Shown here: in pieces, positions 39,545 to 48,362 of the stretch | Position numbering within the stretch: the first letter of the stretch is position 1 | Layout of the letters: each line of letters opens with the position of its first letter | NCBI RefSeq assembly: GCF_916618915.1 | Contig: NZ_CAKAKE010000001.1 | Span: 2,108,001 to 2,172,000 of the forward strand | Source: Stenotrophomonas sp. Marseille-Q4652 | Lineage (GTDB): Bacteria; Pseudomonadota; Gammaproteobacteria; Xanthomonadales; Xanthomonadaceae | Length of the DNA stretch: 64,000 bases | Reading direction: 5' to 3' | Notes under the pieces: generated by a model | Seen by the model: the letters and a program-made list of their open reading frames with translations, nothing else | Databases searched by the model: none | Told to the model about the DNA's origin: nothing | Position numbers and translations under genes: made by a program

Positions 39545-40372
39545 CTAAGTGGCGAGTGCCAACTTCTGCATCGGTGTGATGCCGCCGAGCGCCATGTTGG
39601 GGCGCTCGTGGTTGTACGTCCATAGCCAGCGGGTGGCCTTGTCCTGCACCTGCTCGATCGAATCGAACAGGGTGCGGGCGAGCCAGGCATAGCGCACGGT
39701 GCGGTTGTAGCGTTCGACGTAAGCATTCTGCTGCGGTTTGCCCGGTTGGATATGCTGGATGTCGATGTTCCTGTCCTTGGCCCAAGCCAGCATGGGGCCG
39801 CTGATGTACTCCGGGCCGTTGTCGCAGCGGATCACCCGCGGTTTGCCGCGCCATTCGATGATCTGTTCCAGCGCACGGATCACCCGCACCGCCGGCAGCG
39901 ACAGATCGACTTCGATCCCCAAGCCCTCGCGGTTGAAGTCGTCCAGCACGTTGAACAATCGGAAACTGCGGCCGTCGCTGAGTTGGTCGTGCATGAAGTC
40001 CATCGACCAGACCTGGTTGATCGCCTCGGGCACCGTCAGCGGCTCGGGCCGCTCACGTACCAACCGCTTCTTCGGCTTGATCCGCAGGTTCAACTCCAGC
40101 TCCCGGTAGATGCGATATACGCGCTTGTGGTTCCAGCCAAAGCCCTTGACGTTGCGTAGGTGCAGGAAGCACAGGCCGAAGCCCCAATCCTTGAACGTCG
40201 TCGTCAGCCGAACCAGCCAGTCGGCGATCCGTGCGTTCTCCTCGCTGGCCTTGACCTGGTAGCGGAAACAGGTCTCGCTCAGATCGAAGGTCTGGCAAGC
40301 GTGCCGGATGCTCGTGCGCCCGCCCTGTACCGCCCATCGGGCCATCTCCCGGCGTTGAGATGGCCTCACCAT
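39545..40372 (-). CDS. IS3-family transposase OrfB (DDE integrase domain)
   Basis: 275-aa rve-domain transposase. Catalytic DDE residues are visible: Asp in VWSMDFMHD, Asp in [12 protein letters not shown] and Glu in [13 protein letters not shown], with [20 protein letters not shown] in the HTH_21 region. Its ATG (40370-40372) overlaps the orfA end; the frame is open upstream through orfA, which allows a fused OrfAB by -1 frameshift at the A7 run (40372-40378). IS407-like by overall character (inference). Confidence 0.92.
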   Translation of the reverse strand: MVRPSQRREMARWAVQGGRTSIRHACQTFDLSETCFRYQVKASEENARIADWLVRLTTTFKDWGFGLCFLHLRNVKGFGWNHKRVYRIYRELELNLRIKPKKRLVRERPEPLTVPEAINQVWSMDFMHDQLSDGRSFRLFNVLDDFNREGLGIEVDLSLPAVRVIRALEQIIEWRGKPRVIRCDNGPEYISGPMLAWAKDRNIDIQHIQPGKPQQNAYVERYNRTVRYAWLARTLFDSIEQVQDKATRWLWTYNHERPNMALGGITPMQKLALAT

Positions 40373-40632
40373 TTTTTTGACAGCGCCTCCTTCAGCAGGT
40401 CGGCGCTGAGCTGCGCGTCGGCGTACATCTTCTTCAACCGCCGGTTCTCGTCCTGCAGCTCCTTGAGCTGGGACATCAGCGACGCGTCCATGCCGCCGAA
40501 CTTGCTGCGCCACTTGTAGAACGTCGCCGAACTGATGCCGTGTTCGCGACATAGCTCCGGCACCGGCGTGCCGGTTTCGGCCTGCTTGAGCACGGCAATG
40601 ATCTGGCTGTCAGTAAAGCGGGACTTCTTCAT
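40366..40632 (-). CDS. IS3-family OrfA (HTH protein)
   Basis: 88-aa helix-turn-helix protein beginning [19 protein letters not shown], the usual IS407-group OrfA start, followed by [20 protein letters not shown] (HTH) and a leucine-zipper-like coiled coil ([20 protein letters not shown]). Ends ALSKKW with the slippery run of seven A in the last codons, where ribosomes can shift -1 into OrfB. Confidence 0.92.
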   Translation of the reverse strand: MKKSRFTDSQIIAVLKQAETGTPVPELCREHGISSATFYKWRSKFGGMDASLMSQLKELQDENRRLKKMYADAQLSADLLKEALSKKW

Positions 40633-40664
40633 GGAACCTCCTCGGGGAAGACTACGAGAAAATT

Positions 40665-40699
40665 CCACTTCTGACGTCAGCTAATTGGCGGGGGGATTA
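40665..40699 (-). repeat. Right terminal inverted repeat of the first IS3 element
   Basis: Complement begins taatccccccgccaattagc; pairs imperfectly with 39509-39543. The stop codon of the truncated regulator (40697-40699) lies in this tip. Confidence 0.6.
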
Positions 40700-41317
40700 C
40701 CGGTAGAACCCAATGCTTCGCCGCAGGCTGGACATCTGTGATCGCAGAAGATCCCCGTCGGGCAGGTCGTCACCCCAGAGAGTGTGCTCAAGCTGCCGCC
40801 TGGTCACAGCGGCAGGACTTGCCCGCATCAGCGCTTCAAGGAGCTTCCTGCAAGCTGGGTACAGATGCAGTCGTTTTCCAGCCCGTGTGGCCTCCAACGT
40901 ACTCAGGTCCAACGTGAGCTCTCCGATCAGCAGCCGCCTCCTTGTTACGCGTCCCTCCGTACGGGAAACCAACGCCTCTAGGCGAACTTCGAGCTCCGGG
41001 AGCTCAAAAGGCTTGGTCACATAGTCATCTGCACCGGAGCGGAAAGCGATGATTTTGTCCGAGAGCGCAACCTTTGCAGCCAACATCACAACAGGAACTG
41101 AAACACCGTGATTCAACCGCAGCCTTCTCAGAACCTCCGGGCCTTCCATGCGAGGAAGCATCCAATCAAGAATGACTGCGTCGTAACCATTGGACGCCGC
41201 AAAGTGAAGGCCGGCGATGCCGTCCCCGATGGTATCAAGCTGATGCCCTCGGGCCTCGAAGTAGGCCAGAATCTTCAAAGCGACTTCTCGATCGCGCTCA
41301 ATCACTAGAATTCGCAT
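40697..41317 (-). pseudogene. OmpR/PhoB-family response regulator, C-terminally truncated (ColR-like)
   Basis: 206-residue frame, receiver plus most of a winged-helix output domain. Asp51 (VILDWMLPRMEG) and Lys102 (YVTKPF) are present, but the acidic-pocket partner is Arg8 (VIERDRE instead of EDD) and the switch Thr is Ala80 (MLAAK). The wHTH segment LYPACRKLLEALMRASPAAVTRRQLEHTLWGDDLPDGD resembles ColR. It ends ...LRRSIGFYR at the IS tip; the last strand and wing (about 15-20 residues) and any sensor kinase are missing. It starts one base after the ATPase gene, so was co-transcribed. Regulation of the metal genes is inferred. Confidence 0.75.
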
Positions 41318-41318
41318 G

Positions 41319-43778
41319 TCACGACTGACGGAAGCCAAGGAGCCTCAGCGCATTGAATACAACCAACAAGGTTGAACCTTCATGCACTGCCACAGCCGGT
41401 CCAATGCCAAGACCTAGGATGGTCGCAGGAACCAACAACGCTACGACGCCCAGGCTCACATACACGTTCTGACGGATCACCCGTTTCGTGCGTCGACTAA
41501 GCGCTACAGAGAATGCAACCTGTCTCAAATCCTCAGACATAAGCGCGACGTCGGCAGTCTCCAGCGCTACGTCCGAAGAGGCGGCACCCATTGCAATTCC
41601 GACGCTGGCACTAGCCATTGCGGGTGCGTCATTCACACCGTCGCCGACCATTGCCACTCGCTCCGTCTCCTTCAACTGACGTATTGCCTTCACCTTGTCG
41701 TCAGGCATGAGATTTCCCCATGCCTCGTTTAGACCCACGTCCGTTGCCACGGCTTGAGCTACAGTCTGGTGGTCGCCAGAGATCATGATCATTCGTTGGA
41801 TGCCCAAGCGCCTTAGCTTGTCCAGGGCTTCACGCGCCTCTGGCCGGGGCGTATCCATAAGGCCGATGACACCTAGGTCGCGATCACCTAGGCGAACGGC
41901 CATCGTGGTTCTGCCGGCGTTACGGAGCTCCTCAATGGCAGACTCCGCACCCGCGGATAGAGCGCCAATGCCGTCGTTACCGAACATTTCTGCCTTTCCT
42001 ATCCACACGTCAATGCCGTTCACCTTCGCCTGAACGCCTCTTCCAGCGAAGTTAGCGAGGTCTGTCGCTACCATGACCGGTCCATCGCCCAGGCGAGTAT
42101 TACCATCTCGAACGATAGCTGCGGCCAAAGGGTGGTCACTTAAAGCCTCGACGGCGACGGCAACGTGAAGCAGTTCCTGCTCTGTCGTTCCCTGCATCAC
42201 TTTGATGTCGGTAATTCGCGGCTTGCCTTCAGTGAGCGTTCCAGTCTTGTCGAACGCGATGGCGCGGATCATTCCTAGCTCTTCGAGTGGCGCCCCACCT
42301 TTGATGAGCACACCACCACGTGCCGCTCTTGCGATGCCCGCCAGAACAGCACTTGGCGTGGCTATGGCCAGTGCACAGGGGCTCGCTGCCACCAAAACTG
42401 CCATAGCACGATAGAAGCTGTCACGGAATGGCTCATCAACCACAACCCAGGAGAAAAGGAGGAGCACAGCCAGAATCAACACCGCGGGAACGAATACTCT
42501 CTCGAACTTGTCCGTGAAGCGCTGCGTGGGCGACTTCCTAGTCTCAGCCTCACTTACCATCTTGACGACGCGGGCCAGTGCCGATTCGCCTGATCGACGC
42601 GTGACTTCAACCTCCAGGGCGCCGGAGCCATTGATAGTGCCGGCGAAAACACGTGACTCCATTACCACCGAATCAGGTCGATCCCGTGCTAGAGCAGCGT
42701 CATTGACTGCCAGCTTATCAACCGGGATGCTTTCCCCGGTGACAGGGGCTTGGTCAACGCTGCTAGCCCCTTTGATAACGAATCCGTCCGCCGGCATCCG
42801 GTCATTGGGACGTACGACCACCACATCTCCAGGTATCAACGATTCAACCTGGACTTCCACGACCTGCCCATTCCTCAGCACCCTGGCAGTTTCTGGGGCA
42901 AGCTTGGCGAGAGCTTCTATCGCACGTTTAGCCCGGCCCATCGCGTAGTGTTCAAGGGCGTGACCGAGACTGAAGAGGAACAGAAGCAAGGCGCCTTCGG
43001 CCCATGCGCCGAGCGCGGCTGCGCCTGCCGCTGCAACCAGCATCAGCGTATCGATCTCAAAGCGCTTCAGCTTGATGTTCCCGATCGCCTCGCCAAGCGT
43101 GAACCAGCCGCCAAAGACGTAGGCTGCTACGTAAAACGCTGTGGGGATCCAGGGCGTTTGGGTCAACCCAAGCTTTTCAATCGCAAATCCCACGATCAGG
43201 AGCAGGCCGCAAGCAAGTGAGAAGATCAGCTCACTATTGCCACCTAGCGTGCCCCCGTGGGAATGACCGGGGTCCTGTCGGTCCTTGTGATCGTGTCCTT
43301 CGTGCTGATCCTTCAAATCTCCCCTCGGACTCGGTGGCTCTTGCGCTACACCCAGCGCCTCAAGCTTCGCTCTCAGCTCCGCCTCGCCTGTCTTGGCTCT
43401 CTCGTACTCGATGCTTATGCCACCAGCTGGGCTGGTGGTGGCTTCAATGACGCCTGGTACGGCCTGCACTTGCGCCGCAATTGTCCTTGCCTTTCGTGCG
43501 TGAACGGCCGAACCAAGCTCCAAGAAAAGGTGGCCATACCGATCACCCAACTCAATGCCCACGGATGCCGCCACCTCTCGCACTCGCTGAAGCGAGACGA
43601 TCTCGGGGTCGTAATGAATGCAGAGCGTTCCGAGAGCTTCGTCGCTACCCTCGCGAATGTGCACGCGCGATACTCCCTCCATGTCCTGAAGACCAGCGAC
43701 CAGCCTCTGGACGCAGCTGTCGTCCCGAGAGACACCTGGGAGTATTACTGGCAGTTCGAGTTCTGTGGTCAGGTTCAT
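41319..43778 (-). CDS. P1B-4-type heavy-metal-translocating ATPase (CzcP-like)
   Basis: 819-aa inner-membrane cation pump. Phosphorylation site Asp510 (FDKTGTLTEGK), GDGVNDAP hinge motif, SPC metal-site motif at residues 466-468 in place of CPC, and HEGST at about 799 in the last helices; SPC plus HEGST defines subgroup P1B-4 (Zn/Cd/Co, CzcP/CtpD). The N-terminus has two HMA-like folds without CxxC, then a His-rich stretch (HEGHDHKDRQDPGHSHGG, about residues 163-180). It follows czcA by 78 bp. The Zn/Cd/Co substrate is inferred from subgroup and neighbours. Confidence 0.9.
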   Translation of the reverse strand: MNLTTELELPVILPGVSRDDSCVQRLVAGLQDMEGVSRVHIREGSDEALGTLCIHYDPEIVSLQRVREVAASVGIELGDRYGHLFLELGSAVHARKARTIAAQVQAVPGVIEATTSPAGGISIEYERAKTGEAELRAKLEALGVAQEPPSPRGDLKDQHEGHDHKDRQDPGHSHGGTLGGNSELIFSLACGLLLIVGFAIEKLGLTQTPWIPTAFYVAAYVFGGWFTLGEAIGNIKLKRFEIDTLMLVAAAGAAALGAWAEGALLLFLFSLGHALEHYAMGRAKRAIEALAKLAPETARVLRNGQVVEVQVESLIPGDVVVVRPNDRMPADGFVIKGASSVDQAPVTGESIPVDKLAVNDAALARDRPDSVVMESRVFAGTINGSGALEVEVTRRSGESALARVVKMVSEAETRKSPTQRFTDKFERVFVPAVLILAVLLLFSWVVVDEPFRDSFYRAMAVLVAASPCALAIATPSAVLAGIARAARGGVLIKGGAPLEELGMIRAIAFDKTGTLTEGKPRITDIKVMQGTTEQELLHVAVAVEALSDHPLAAAIVRDGNTRLGDGPVMVATDLANFAGRGVQAKVNGIDVWIGKAEMFGNDGIGALSAGAESAIEELRNAGRTTMAVRLGDRDLGVIGLMDTPRPEAREALDKLRRLGIQRMIMISGDHQTVAQAVATDVGLNEAWGNLMPDDKVKAIRQLKETERVAMVGDGVNDAPAMASASVGIAMGAASSDVALETADVALMSEDLRQVAFSVALSRRTKRVIRQNVYVSLGVVALLVPATILGLGIGPAVAVHEGSTLLVVFNALRLLGFRQS

Positions 43779-43856
43779 TTGTTCCCTCCAACGTCATAAA
43801 AATGGAACGGGAAGTCCGGCAGGCAGATGCTCTGCCGGGCCCAAACACTCCATCAT

Positions 43857-46800
43857 TCAGTGGACAGTTTCCGGTTGCCCTTTCGGGCCTGCCTTGGCCA
43901 AGCGTCCCGCAAATGTCGGCAGCACAAGAAGTGTTAGCACTGTTGCGGTCAACAGGCCGCCAATGACCACCGTGGCGAGAGGCTTCTGCACCTCAGCACC
44001 AGATCCACTCGCAATAGCCATTGGAATGAAGCCAACGATCGCCACCAGCGCGGTGGTCACCACCGCGCGAATTCGGCTGCCGGCACCGTTCATTGCAGCG
44101 ATCAATGGACTGTCACCTGCATCAAGCCTCTCTCTGATGGCTTGCATGAGCACCAATCCATTCAGGGTCGCAACACCCGATACCGCGATGAATCCGACGG
44201 CGGCAGATACCGAGAACGGCATACCACGCACCAGCAACGCGAGAATTCCGCCAACCAGGGCCAGTGGGACGCAGGTGAACACCAGGCCCGCCTCCTTTGC
44301 GCTGCCCAATGCCATGAACAGCAGGCTGCCGATCAATAGGAAGACAATCGGAACAACTGTCATGAGTCGCTTTTCAGCCCGCTGCAAGTTCTCGAACTGA
44401 CCTCCCCACGTCATGTGGGCGCCCGGCGGAAGCTGTACGTCCTTCACCGCCGCCTGGGCCTCTCCAACAAACCCGCCCAAGTCACGACCGCGAACATTTG
44501 CCTGCACCACCACACGACGGCTTCCATTGTTTCGACTGATCTGGTTCGGCCCCTCGCTGATCTCAATGCGTGCGACAGAGGAGAGCGGCACGATGCCCCC
44601 AGTTGGAGTTGCAATCGGCAGTGACGCGAGCTGATCGGGGTCATTGCGTGCATCGTCGCCGAGGCGCACAACAACATCGAACCGGCGGTCGCCCTCGAAG
44701 ATCTTGCCTGCCGCAGCGCCGCCAATACCGGTTGAAAGCGCGTCGCTCACGTCCGCTGCCGTGAGGCCATACTGCGCAGCTGCAAGATGATCGATTGCCA
44801 CATTGAGCGTGGGCAGGCCGGAAATCTGTTCAACACGGACATCCGCTGAGCCCTGGACATTCCTCAGCTTCAGCGCGACCTGATCGGCAACAGCTTGCAG
44901 TTGCTCGAAGTTGTCGCCGTAGATCATGACGGCCAGGTCCGTACGCACGCCTGAGATCAGCTCATTGAAGCGCAGCTCGATGGGCTGGCTGAATTCAAAG
45001 CTGTTGCCTATCTGCGAGGCGGCGATCTTCTCAAACCTTGCAATCAGATCCTCCTTGCTCAGGGAAGAGTCTGGCCACTCCTTTCTCGGTTTAAGTACGA
45101 TCACACTGTCGGAGATGTTGGTCGGCATGGGGTCGATAGCTGCTTCTGCAGTACCGGTCCGCGAGAAGACCGTCACAACCTCTGGTTCAGCAGCAATGGC
45201 CTTCTCCAGCGCCAATTGCATAGCCAACGATTGCTCAAGCGACGTAGATGGCACACGCAACGCTTGCATAGCGAGATTTCCCTCATCAAGCGTTGGCATG
45301 AACTCTCGACCCAGCATCGTAAAGCCGACCACGCCCATCGCGAGCATCAAAATGGCGCCAGCGAACACTGCCTTGGGCCTACGAATCGCCGCTTGGATCG
45401 CCGGTTCAATACGGCCGCGCAGGACGCGGATGATGGCAGTCTCATGTTCTTCGTCCTGGTCGCCCTCGTGTCCTTCCTTCTTCGCGTGGAGCTTGGGCTC
45501 CCTGACCAACAGGGCAGCCATCGCCGGTACAAAGGTGAACGAGAAGATAAACGCGCCAACGAGGGCGAGCATGAAGGTGGCGGCCATCGGTTGGAACGTC
45601 TTGCCCTCCACACCTTCCAGCGTAAGGATCGGTGCGAACACCAACAGGATGATCACCTGGCCGAAGGCTGCAGGGCGCGCCATTTTCCTCGCCGAGTCGG
45701 CGGCCACACGCAGTCGCTCCATGGCATTGAGGGGTCGGCCGAGTTCCGCACGCCGCTTGCCAAGCATCAGCAGGGTGGACTCGATCACAATTACCGCGCC
45801 ATCCACAAGGATGCCGAAGTCCAGCGCACCCAAACTCATGAGGTTGCCGCTGATGCCGAACTTGTTCATGCCGATAACAGCGAAGAGGAACGACAGCGGA
45901 ATGACCAATGCGGTGATGGCTGCCGCCCGCAGGTTGCCCAGCAGCAGGAACAGCACAACGACGACCAGCAGGGCGCCTTCGGTCAAGTTCTTGGCGACAG
46001 TCTTGACGGTGGAGTTAACCAGCACACTACGGTCCAGCACTGGCTCTGCGAAGATATCGGCGGGCAGAGATTCGTTGACCTGTGCCAGGCGCTCAGCTGC
46101 AGCTTGAGCGACGGTGCGGCTGTTGCCGCCGGCGATCATCAGTGCCGTGCCCAGTACCGCCTCATGACCATTTCGGCTAGCTGCACCAAGCCGTGGGGCG
46201 CGCCCCATACCGACCTCGGCAACATCGGCCACCCGGATGACCACACCGTCCTTGGTGGCCACCGGCGACTGAGCCAAGTCGTCGGTCGTCAGGGCAAGGC
46301 CGTCTGCCCTAACGACCAGGCCTTCGCCCGCACGCTGGACGAAACCCGCGCCAGCCTGGACGTTGGAGCGTTCCAGTGCTTGGACCAGATCGGCCAGACC
46401 CAGGTTGTATGCCGCCAGTCGAGCGCTGTCGGGGTAGATGCCGTATTCCTTGACGTACCCACCCACCGTATCAACACCGGCCAGGCCGGGGCTGGAGCGC
46501 ATCTGTGGTGCGATGATCCAGTCCTGGACAGTACGCAGGTACGTTGCGCGCTCCTGGGCGGTTCCAAGACGATCGCCCTCTGGTGTCAGGTAGACCTCAC
46601 CCTCTTGCCAGCCAGCCTGGCCGGGCTTGGCCAGCTTCTTGGGGTCGAATGGCTTGAAGTCCACCGTCCACATGAGAACCTCGCCCAGCCCGGTTGTAAC
46701 CGGGGAGAGCATGGGGGACACGCCCTCGGGCAGATCTCCGGCAGCCTCCCGCATCCGCTCTGCCACCTGCTGGCGGGCAAAATAGATGTCGGTCTGATCA

Positions 46801-47093
46801 GTGAAGATCGCCGTGACCTGAGAGAAGCCATTGCGCGACAGGGAACGAGTTGTATTCAGACCCGGGATGCCGGCCAAGGCCGTCTCCAGAGGATAGGTAA
46901 CCTGGCGTTCAATCTGCTCCGGTGTGAGGGCAGGTGCAATTGTATTGATCTGAACCTGGCGGTTGGTGATATCTGGTACAGCATCGACTGGCAGCTTGCT
47001 CAGTTGGAACAAGCCAAAGCAGGCGATCAATGCAGCCAGAAACACCACGAGCCAGCGGAACTTGACCGCTGCTTCAATGATGATCTTGAACAT
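43857..47093 (-). CDS. czcA: Heavy-metal efflux RND transporter CzcA
   Basis: 1078-aa inner-membrane proton antiporter of the HME-RND family, forming a tripartite pump with CzcB and CzcC. TM4 motif DFGILVDGAVIVIE gives Asp425, Asp431 and Glu438, spaced like the three essential residues of Cupriavidus CzcA. The start is MFKIIIEAAVKFRWLVV; the usual paired six-helix halves and two large periplasmic loops are present. Starts 15 bp after czcB ends. Zn/Co/Cd export inferred from family. Confidence 0.96.
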   Translation of the reverse strand: MFKIIIEAAVKFRWLVVFLAALIACFGLFQLSKLPVDAVPDITNRQVQINTIAPALTPEQIERQVTYPLETALAGIPGLNTTRSLSRNGFSQVTAIFTDQTDIYFARQQVAERMREAAGDLPEGVSPMLSPVTTGLGEVLMWTVDFKPFDPKKLAKPGQAGWQEGEVYLTPEGDRLGTAQERATYLRTVQDWIIAPQMRSSPGLAGVDTVGGYVKEYGIYPDSARLAAYNLGLADLVQALERSNVQAGAGFVQRAGEGLVVRADGLALTTDDLAQSPVATKDGVVIRVADVAEVGMGRAPRLGAASRNGHEAVLGTALMIAGGNSRTVAQAAAERLAQVNESLPADIFAEPVLDRSVLVNSTVKTVAKNLTEGALLVVVVLFLLLGNLRAAAITALVIPLSFLFAVIGMNKFGISGNLMSLGALDFGILVDGAVIVIESTLLMLGKRRAELGRPLNAMERLRVAADSARKMARPAAFGQVIILLVFAPILTLEGVEGKTFQPMAATFMLALVGAFIFSFTFVPAMAALLVREPKLHAKKEGHEGDQDEEHETAIIRVLRGRIEPAIQAAIRRPKAVFAGAILMLAMGVVGFTMLGREFMPTLDEGNLAMQALRVPSTSLEQSLAMQLALEKAIAAEPEVVTVFSRTGTAEAAIDPMPTNISDSVIVLKPRKEWPDSSLSKEDLIARFEKIAASQIGNSFEFSQPIELRFNELISGVRTDLAVMIYGDNFEQLQAVADQVALKLRNVQGSADVRVEQISGLPTLNVAIDHLAAAQYGLTAADVSDALSTGIGGAAAGKIFEGDRRFDVVVRLGDDARNDPDQLASLPIATPTGGIVPLSSVARIEISEGPNQISRNNGSRRVVVQANVRGRDLGGFVGEAQAAVKDVQLPPGAHMTWGGQFENLQRAEKRLMTVVPIVFLLIGSLLFMALGSAKEAGLVFTCVPLALVGGILALLVRGMPFSVSAAVGFIAVSGVATLNGLVLMQAIRERLDAGDSPLIAAMNGAGSRIRAVVTTALVAIVGFIPMAIASGSGAEVQKPLATVVIGGLLTATVLTLLVLPTFAGRLAKAGPKGQPETVH

Positions 47094-47108
47094 GGTGTAT
47101 GAGTTCCC

Positions 47109-48362
47109 TTAGTGGCCGTGCTCGGCTTCGCCCTTGGCCAGTTCGGCCTTGAGCAGGAAGGCATTGGCTCCTACGAGGCGCTCACTACCTGTCAGACCGT
47201 TAAGGATTTCGATTCGATTACCTGCACGACGGCCAGCGAGTACCGGCGTTGCCTTAAAGCCTCCCTCGACAGCAACGAACACAACACTTCTGCCATCAAC
47301 GCTTTGGACCGCATCCGCCGGGACGCTCATGCCTTCAGCTGCGCCATCGGCGATGATTACCGCCGAAACGGGCGAGCCGGCCGGTGGCAACTTCTCCGAA
47401 ATTGGTTTGGCGCGAATGGTCGCGGTGCCTCCCTGCTGCATCACATTCGCAGCGGCGGCAATCACCTCAGCTTCGAAGCTTCCGCCCGGGCCAGTCACTT
47501 CCAGCTTCATTCCGGGCACCGCGAGAGTGGCCAGTGCTGGCGGTGCAGTGAATACGAGTTCATTCATGTCCGGATTGGAAACCTCCGCAACAAGCGTTCC
47601 AGCTGAGACGACACCACCGGGCGTCACTTGGACGTTGCCAACCACGCCAGCGACAGGACTGGAGATTGTCACCCGGCCGGAACTGTCCGGAGATCCACTG
47701 GCCGCTACCTGTGCACGTGCAGCACTAGCGGCGGCATCAGCGGCCAAAGAGCGCGCGCGCGAGGCCTCCAGCTCCTGGCGAGCCACTACGCCCTGCTCGA
47801 CAAGAGACTTGTCGCGGCCGTAGGCCAGGCGAATGGCTTCGGCCTCCGCCGCAGCGGCAGTGGCGGCGGCTTTGAAGGTCGCAGCTTCTCCACTGACAAT
47901 GATCACCAGGGGCTGGTTGCTCTTGACGGCTGTACCCGGCGCAACAAGCACGCGCTCAACGCGGCCGGTGACCGTTGAGGCGATGGCAGCACGCCCCCCG
48001 ATGGCCGGCTCGACGCGACCTGCAAGGCGGGTCGATGCGCCACCGCCGCGGCCGACAGCCACCACGCCGATGCCAGATGCCTTGATCTGGTCAGGCGTCA
48101 GCTTGACTACACCTTCCTCGGACTCCTCTTCGCCATGTTCGCCATCACCATCACCTTCACTGTGCGCCTCGGCGGAGCCCGGCTTTGCGTCAGCTGCGTG
48201 ATCGTCGTGACCATCATCCTTTCCAGCCGGCTTTTCTGCCTCCGTACCGGTGGATTTGGCATCCTCCTGCGCCCCGCCACTGCATGAGGTCAGCGCGCCG
48301 GTCATCATCAAGGTAGCCAGCAGCGTCGCTCCGATGAGCGTCTTGTTTCCGTACTTGTTCAT
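47109..48362 (-). CDS. czcB: Efflux RND periplasmic adaptor CzcB
   Basis: 417-aa membrane-fusion protein. The signal ends in a lipobox-like GALTSC (Cys about 27), followed by a His/Asp/Glu-rich segment (GHDDHAADAKPGSAEAHSEG, about 50-80) suited to metal binding, then barrel-sandwich, coiled-coil and beta-barrel domains (VTGRVERVLVAPGTAV). It ends AEHGH. Its ATG overlaps the end of czcC by 4 bp. Delivers metal from the periplasm to CzcA (family knowledge). Confidence 0.95.
   Translation of the reverse strand: MNKYGNKTLIGATLLATLMMTGALTSCSGGAQEDAKSTGTEAEKPAGKDDGHDDHAADAKPGSAEAHSEGDGDGEHGEEESEEGVVKLTPDQIKASGIGVVAVGRGGGASTRLAGRVEPAIGGRAAIASTVTGRVERVLVAPGTAVKSNQPLVIIVSGEAATFKAAATAAAAEAEAIRLAYGRDKSLVEQGVVARQELEASRARSLAADAAASAARAQVAASGSPDSSGRVTISSPVAGVVGNVQVTPGGVVSAGTLVAEVSNPDMNELVFTAPPALATLAVPGMKLEVTGPGGSFEAEVIAAAANVMQQGGTATIRAKPISEKLPPAGSPVSAVIIADGAAEGMSVPADAVQSVDGRSVVFVAVEGGFKATPVLAGRRAGNRIEILNGLTGSERLVGANAFLLKAELAKGEAEHGH

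Larger units (their letters stand above)
39509..40699 (-). mobile_element. IS3-family insertion sequence (IS407-like), apparently intact
   Basis: About 1,190 bp. Imperfect terminal inverted repeats begin taacccccccgc at the left and, complemented, taatccccccgcc at the right, with further matches (tagc, gac, aagtgga) inside. It carries orfA and orfB in two overlapping frames, both apparently intact. No clear target-site duplication is seen, and the genes on each side (umuC and a response regulator) are both cut, so a deletion accompanied or followed insertion. Confidence 0.85.
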
